Part shown: positions 59,709 to 64,000 of the stretch, one piece after another
Position numbering within the stretch: position 1 is the first letter of the stretch
Layout of the letters: every line of letters begins with the position of its first letter
Origin: an uncultured Eubacteriales bacterium
GTDB lineage: Bacteria; Bacillota; Clostridia; Oscillospirales; UBA644
Direction: 5' to 3'
Assembly (NCBI GenBank): GCA_959604355.1
Contig: CAUHAO010000001.1
Coordinates: 62,001 to 126,000, forward strand
DNA length: 64,000 nucleotides
The notes under the pieces: generated by a model
Seen by the model: the letters and a program-made list of their open reading frames with translations, nothing else
Told to the model about the DNA's origin: nothing
Databases searched by the model: none
Position numbers and translations under genes: made by a program

Positions 59709-62333
59709 ATGGATTTCTACTCTGAAAAGACCGAACAGGTCCTTCGGGAACTGCAGACCTCTGAGCAGGGACTCACATCCTCGGAAGCGGAGCGCAGGCT
59801 CATTTCCGGCGGCAAAAATAAACTTGCCGAAGCAAAGAAAAGGGGTATGTTTTCGCGCTTTATGGCGCAGCTTGCGGATCCGATGATCATCGTTCTGCTT
59901 GTCGCGGCGGGGCTGTCGGCGATAACGTCGGCGTATGCAAATGAGTCTTTCGCGGACGTATTTATAATATTGTTTGTCGTCATACTCAATGCCGTGCTGG
60001 GCATCATACAGGAAAGCAAGGCGGAAAAGGCGATAGACGCTCTCAAAGAAATGACCGCGTCAACGTGCAAGGTCATGCGCGACGGAAAGATGAAGGTCAT
60101 AAGAAGCGAAGACCTCGTTCGCGGCGATATCATCCTGCTTGAAGCGGGTGACGCTGTCCCCGCGGATGCACGTATACTTGAATGTGCGTCGCTCAAGGCG
60201 GAAGAAGCCGCGCTTACGGGTGAGAGCGTACCTGTTATAAAAGATCCGTCGCCCGTCGAAAAAGGCGCATCCCTCGGCGATCGCAGGAATATGCTTTATA
60301 TGGGCAGCACCGTCGTCTACGGACGCGGTAAGGCTGTCGTCTGCGGCACGGGAATGGGCTCCGAAATGGGTAAAATAGCGTCCGCTTTGTCACTTGCGCA
60401 AGACGAAAAAACTCCTCTTCAGATAAAACTTGCGGGATTGAGCAGGGTCCTGACGTGGATCGTTCTGAGTATATGCATAGTAATGCTCGTCGTCGGTATA
60501 ATCCGTGCGGGTGAGCTTTCTGTTGGTGTGGCGCTTGATACGTTCATGCTTGCGGTCAGTCTCGCGGTCGCGGCGATTCCCGAAGGTCTTGCGGCGGTCG
60601 TTACGATAGTGCTTTCCATAGGCGTGACGAAGATGTCAAAGCGTAATGCTGTTATCCGCAAGCTTACCGCGGTCGAAACTCTCGGCTGTGCGCAGGTCAT
60701 CTGCTCCGATAAGACAGGTACACTCACACAGAATAAAATGACAGTTGTCGATAAATATACCGCCAACGAAACGATGCTTGCGACAGCTATGGCCCTTTGC
60801 TCCGACGCTGAACCCGGCGACAAAGGAGAGGCTGTCGGTGAGCCGACGGAATGTGCTCTCGTCAATTACGCGACGAAGCTCGGACTTCTGAAACCCGCGC
60901 TCAAGCAGACCGCGCCCCGTGTCGGCGAAGCCCCGTTCGATTCGCTGCGTAAGATGATGTCAACGGTACATAAGCGGGGCGAAGGCTATGTACAGTATAC
61001 CAAAGGCGCGCCTGATGAGATACTCAATCGCTGCGCGTATATATACGACGGCTCTGTACGTCCGATGACTGACGACGACCGACGCAGAATAACCGCCGAA
61101 AACAAGCGCATGGCGGATAAGGCTCTGCGCGTGCTTGCGGCGGCTTACAGAGAATACACTTCCCAGCCATCGTCTTATGATGCTCAGGCTCTTGAAAAAG
61201 ACATGATATTCATCGGTCTTACGGGTATGATAGACCCCGTCAGACCTGAGGTCCGTGACGCTGTCGAAGAGTGCAAGGAGGCCGGCATAAGAGTCGTCAT
61301 GATAACGGGCGACCATATCGACACCGCCGTTGCGATAGCGATGGATCTCGGAATAATTACGGATCGTTCGCAGGCGATACTCGGCTCGGTGCTCGACTCT
61401 ATGAGCGATGAAGAACTTGAGGCATCTATCGGTAAATACAGCGTCTATGCACGCGTTCAGCCCGAGCATAAGGTTCGCATAGTCAACGCGTGGAAGAAAC
61501 GCGGAATGGTTACTGCCATGACTGGTGACGGCGTAAACGACGCGCCCAGTATAAAGAGCGCCGACATAGGCGTAGGAATGGGTATCACGGGCACGGACGT
61601 TACCAAATCCGTTGCGGATATGATTCTTGCCGACGATAACTTTGCAACAATAGTCTCCGCTGTCGAAGAAGGCAGACGTATATACTCTAACATCCGTAAA
61701 TCCATTCAGTTCCTGCTTTCGTCAAATCTCAGCGAGGTTGTGAGCATATTCTTCGCCACGATCCTCGGCTTCACGATTCTCAAACCCGTACACATCCTTT
61801 GGATAAACCTTATCACAGACTCTCTGCCTGCGCTCGCGCTCGGTATGGAAGGCGGAGAGAGAGACGCGATGAAACAGAAGCCGCGCAGTTCCAAAGACGG
61901 CATATTCGCCGGCGGCGTAGGTTTGGACGTACTTTATCAGGGCGCACTCGTGTCGGTATTGACGCTTGCGGCGTATTTTATAGGTCATTTCATAGAGCAG
62001 GGCGTCTGGGAAATCACCGACAGCCCCGACGGAACGACGATGGCTTTTCTCACGATGTCTATGGCCGAAATATTCCAAGCATTCAACATGAGAAGCCGCA
62101 GAGACTCCGTATTCACTATCCGCAAGCAGAACTTGTGGCTTTGGGGCTCCGCGGCGGCAGCGCTCATACTCACGACCGCCGTTATCTATGTTCCCTTCCT
62201 GCGCAATCTTTTCTCGTTTGAGCATATCTCCTTTGTCGAATACTTGGTGGCTCTCGGTCTTGCGTTCCTCATCATTCCGTTTGTAGAGATCGTCAAGTTC
62301 TTCCAGAGAAGTTTCGGAAAGCACAGACAGTAA
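59709..62333 (+). CDS. P2A-type cation ATPase (Ca2+/Mn2+ exporter-like)
   Basis: This 874-residue P-type ATPase has an N-terminal cation domain, actuator motif LTGESVP, and the helix-4 motif AAIPEGLAAVV. The phosphorylation site DKTGTLTQNK (Asp334), TGDHIDTA and the hinge GDGVNDAPS follow. The helices carry SSNLSEVVSIF (TM5) and LWINLITDSLPALALG (TM6), which match the calcium-site residues of SERCA-type pumps, so calcium or manganese is the likely substrate. Control by a Mn2+ riboswitch argues for manganese, or for a calcium/manganese pump as in other Bacillota. AGAGGA precedes ATG 59709. A terminator follows. Confidence 0.9.
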   Translation: MDFYSEKTEQVLRELQTSEQGLTSSEAERRLISGGKNKLAEAKKRGMFSRFMAQLADPMIIVLLVAAGLSAITSAYANESFADVFIILFVVILNAVLGIIQESKAEKAIDALKEMTASTCKVMRDGKMKVIRSEDLVRGDIILLEAGDAVPADARILECASLKAEEAALTGESVPVIKDPSPVEKGASLGDRRNMLYMGSTVVYGRGKAVVCGTGMGSEMGKIASALSLAQDEKTPLQIKLAGLSRVLTWIVLSICIVMLVVGIIRAGELSVGVALDTFMLAVSLAVAAIPEGLAAVVTIVLSIGVTKMSKRNAVIRKLTAVETLGCAQVICSDKTGTLTQNKMTVVDKYTANETMLATAMALCSDAEPGDKGEAVGEPTECALVNYATKLGLLKPALKQTAPRVGEAPFDSLRKMMSTVHKRGEGYVQYTKGAPDEILNRCAYIYDGSVRPMTDDDRRRITAENKRMADKALRVLAAAYREYTSQPSSYDAQALEKDMIFIGLTGMIDPVRPEVRDAVEECKEAGIRVVMITGDHIDTAVAIAMDLGIITDRSQAILGSVLDSMSDEELEASIGKYSVYARVQPEHKVRIVNAWKKRGMVTAMTGDGVNDAPSIKSADIGVGMGITGTDVTKSVADMILADDNFATIVSAVEEGRRIYSNIRKSIQFLLSSNLSEVVSIFFATILGFTILKPVHILWINLITDSLPALALGMEGGERDAMKQKPRSSKDGIFAGGVGLDVLYQGALVSVLTLAAYFIGHFIEQGVWEITDSPDGTTMAFLTMSMAEIFQAFNMRSRRDSVFTIRKQNLWLWGSAAAALILTTAVIYVPFLRNLFSFEHISFVEYLVALGLAFLIIPFVEIVKFFQRSFGKHRQ

Positions 62334-62349
62334 AAAACGTAAAAGCATA

Positions 62350-62377
62350 CAGCCCGGAATAATCCGGGCTGTTTTTA
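62350..62377 (+). terminator. Rho-independent terminator of the P2A ATPase gene
   Basis: AGCCCGGA (62351-62358) and TCCGGGCT (62363-62370) form an 8-bp stem with a 4-nt loop, followed by GTTTTTATT. Confidence 0.85.
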
Positions 62378-62407
62378 TTCGGTATTTATTTGTTTTCTTC
62401 AGCACAG

Positions 62408-63142
62408 TTATTCCTCAACAGCAAGCGAATATGTGCCTTTTATGCGGAGCTTGCGTACTCCGTCGCTGTCGCGGGCTATGGATATGCTTTCGAGCTTCAG
62501 GTTTTCGCCTACATACGATTCAAGAGCGTCGTTAAGTGTTTTTGAAAGAAATTCGTCAGCGTCGAGAGATGAGAGCAGAGAGTCCTCTATCTGAACGTCC
62601 GAAACCTTCAGGGATTTTACCGAGATTATGATTTCTTTCGTATCGGAGTCTATGTCCAACGTCGCGTCGAGGCGCAAGGAAGACGTCTGAGGCAGAAACA
62701 CGAGCAGAATAGGCGGAAGATTACCTCCTGTGAGCTGCTGTATTCCTTCCTTGCTCATAGAACCTGAAAGAATGATGTCTTTTTCACCCTCGCCGAAAGC
62801 GAATTTAAGGTCGTTGAGAGGTTTGAGAGAGTCGCTGTTTGAGCGGATGAAATCGTTTATCTGCTCCTCGGAAAAGCTTACATTCAAAGGTATGCTTGTC
62901 ACAGAGCGTATTTTATTGGCAAGAGTCTGCATGAAATCGAGAGGTTCGGGAATTTTGGCTGTTCCTTTCACCCCGAGACCTATGCCGAGGACTAACGCCG
63001 CAACAACAAGAAGTGTCGCAGTGAAGACGGCAACGGTGCGCCCGAGTATTCTTCCCACCTTTGCTTTTCCGAACGCTTTTCCGCAGGTTGGGCAGTATTT
63101 CATACCATCGGGAAATTCAGTCCCGCAATTTCTACATTTCAT
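62408..63142 (-). CDS. Zinc-ribbon membrane protein of unknown function
   Basis: This 244-residue protein begins with a zinc ribbon CRNCG-x9-CPTCG (Cys3, Cys6, Cys17, Cys20), a form common at the N-termini of small membrane proteins in Clostridia. One membrane helix follows (about 33-55, RTVAVFTATLLVVAALVLGI). The rest (about 60-244) is a soluble domain, presumably outside the cell, with regularly spaced beta strands (VSFSEEQINDFIRSNSD; DATLDIDSDTKEIIISVKSL). I do not recognise that domain, though it looks like lipid- or ligand-binding beta-sheet domains in other clostridial membrane proteins. GGAGG lies 7 bases upstream of ATG 63142. It converges with the P2A ATPase gene. Confidence 0.8.
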   Translation of the reverse strand: MKCRNCGTEFPDGMKYCPTCGKAFGKAKVGRILGRTVAVFTATLLVVAALVLGIGLGVKGTAKIPEPLDFMQTLANKIRSVTSIPLNVSFSEEQINDFIRSNSDSLKPLNDLKFAFGEGEKDIILSGSMSKEGIQQLTGGNLPPILLVFLPQTSSLRLDATLDIDSDTKEIIISVKSLKVSDVQIEDSLLSSLDADEFLSKTLNDALESYVGENLKLESISIARDSDGVRKLRIKGTYSLAVEE

Positions 63143-63272
63143 ATTTATACCTCCGATATATTTCTTGTCCTATGATTAAAGTATATGGTGTCTGAGGTGA
63201 AAAATATTCCTCTTTTTGCTAAAAAATAAATGATATTTTTCTTAATTTTGGATGACGCCGCCGCACCAAGCC

Positions 63273-63301
63273 TTGACAAACGAATAAAAAAGAGTTATTA
63301 T
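63273..63301 (+). promoter_or_regulatory. Sigma-A promoter of yicC
   Basis: TTGACA (63273-63278) and TATTAT (63296-63301) have 17-bp spacing, giving a leader of roughly 108 nt before yicC. Confidence 0.6.
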
Positions 63302-63415
63302 ATAAAATATATAATGGCTAATTATATCTATAAACAAAAACAACGAAGATATAATGAGCGTATGCGCGGCGACAGAGAAGAAAAACGTTGCGGCGCCCCG
63401 GAAAGGTCGTAGAAT

Positions 63416-64000
63416 ATGATAAGAAGCATGACCGGCTACGGTCGAGCGAAAAAAGAGGTCGGCGGACGGATAATAACCGTCGAACTCAAGAGTGTGAATC
63501 ACAGATATTTTGAACTTAATGCGCGTATTCCGAGAGTTTATATGCAGCTCGAAGACATCATGCGCAGATATTTACAGCAGCGTATCGTCCGCGGAAAAGT
63601 GGACGTCAACGTCTGCATAGAGACCGCACCCGCGGCGGCATCGGGTGATATTACGGTTAACACGGTGCTGTTAGGACAGTATATTTCCGCGATCACCGAT
63701 GCTGCGGAAAAATTCGGACTCAAGAACGATCTTACCGCGTCCACGATATTGCGCCTGCCTGACGTGGTGACATCTTCCGACAGTGAGGAAGACACAGAAA
63801 AACTGTGGGACGATGTAAAGACCGTTGTAGATGAGGCTGTGGATATGTTCGTTGCGCGCCGAGAAGCGGAGGGAGCGAATCTTGCCGCGGATATAATATC
63901 AAAATGCGAGTATATAGAGCAGAACGTGGCAAAGATAGAGCAGAGAAGCGAAGAACTCACCGCCGAATATAAAAAACGTCTTGAAGACAAGATAAAGGAA
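63416..64000 (+). CDS. yicC: YicC family endoribonuclease (5' part)
   Basis: The gene runs off the end of the window after 195 codons. The N-terminus MIRSMTGYGRAKKEVGGR followed by ITVELKSVNHRYFELNARIP is the hallmark of the YicC family. RRYLQQRIVRGKVDV and LRLPDVVTSSD follow in the expected places, then the helical region leading into the C-terminal DUF1732 part. Known members are about 290 residues and act as RNases. In Bacillota yicC usually precedes remA, gmk and rpoZ, so those genes are likely just past the window. GAAAGG lies 8 bases upstream of the ATG. Confidence 0.92.
   Translation, partial: MIRSMTGYGRAKKEVGGRIITVELKSVNHRYFELNARIPRVYMQLEDIMRRYLQQRIVRGKVDVNVCIETAPAAASGDITVNTVLLGQYISAITDAAEKFGLKNDLTASTILRLPDVVTSSDSEEDTEKLWDDVKTVVDEAVDMFVARREAEGANLAADIISKCEYIEQNVAKIEQRSEELTAEYKKRLEDKIKE

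Noticed and set aside
63230..63412. 60-codon plus-strand frame before yicC
   Set aside because: The yicC promoter lies inside it, there is no ribosome binding site, and the composition is that of an AT-rich leader.
1..64000. CRISPR arrays, rRNA and tRNA genes, prophage
   Set aside because: I looked for evenly spaced direct repeats, the tRNA T-loop consensus and conserved rRNA stretches in the gaps between genes and saw none.

Overview
The window looks like chromosome of an uncultured, endospore-forming member of the Clostridia (Bacillota), probably gut-associated. The evidence is a set of Gram-positive sporulation and germination genes (spoIIE, spoIVA, a gerK-type receptor operon), the conserved clostridial gene string recJ-relA-dtd-MBL hydrolase-hemZ, strong GGAGG ribosome binding sites, and many sigma-A promoters with near-perfect TTGACA/17/TATAAT spacing. 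Base composition is fairly even. The exception is a visibly more AT-rich island at about 8.9-9.95 kb, which carries a transposase remnant and an acetyltransferase gene. I see no rRNA or tRNA genes, CRISPR array or prophage.

Layout: 0-5.1 kb holds the uvrC 3' end, a DUF362 protein, an rlmD-type rRNA methyltransferase and spoIIE. 5.3-8.9 kb holds two unrecognised membrane-anchored genes; the second is a tandem-repeat protein cut by an in-frame amber codon. 8.9-9.95 kb is the AT-rich island. 10.2-15.3 kb is an ABC-DUF1854-ABC operon. 15.3-18 kb is a two-component system. 18.1-23.5 kb is uppP-ftsK/spoIIIE-ygiQ. 23.6-26.3 kb has a P-loop ATPase, a lipoprotein and a small membrane protein. 26.4-30.6 kb is the overlapping operon rsmD-coaD-coiled-coil protein-solute-binding lipoprotein-dus. 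30.8-33.1 kb has a HAD hydrolase, hpf and a PHP phosphoesterase. 33.1-37.6 kb is a five-gene germinant receptor operon. 37.8-40.2 kb is a zinc/cadmium efflux operon (ArsR-HMA-P1B ATPase), followed by spoIVA. 42.1-51.3 kb is pncB-recJ-relA-dtd-MBL-hemZ-uridine kinase-like. 51.4-55.4 kb has rpsU, yqeG, an M24 peptidase and an ABC transporter. 55.6-59.4 kb has an arylamine acetyltransferase homologue, thrC, thrB, and an XRE regulator with a TipAS-like protein. 59.5-62.3 kb is a P2-type ATPase behind a yybP-ykoY (Mn2+) riboswitch. 62.4-64 kb has a zinc-ribbon membrane protein and the start of yicC.

How the genes fit together: several units act at the envelope or in sporulation (SpoIIE, SpoIVA, GerK, SpoIIIE, UppP). 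Two metal systems have visible control elements: an ArsR operator at the Zn/Cd operon and a Mn2+ riboswitch at the P2 ATPase. A recurring feature is tight packing of regulatory DNA, with promoters overlapping or built into terminators (rlmD, spoIVA and the third ABC transporter).

The items most worth a second look are: the amber-split tandem-repeat protein; the ABC-DUF1854-ABC module with zinc-ribbon-bearing N-terminal domains; an acetyltransferase homologue with serine in place of the catalytic cysteine; an 86-bp multibranched palindromic element before pncB; the germination operon with a candidate D subunit and an extra unknown gene; and the membrane XRE/TipAS pair. Everything here was read by eye from the sequence; no database search was run.
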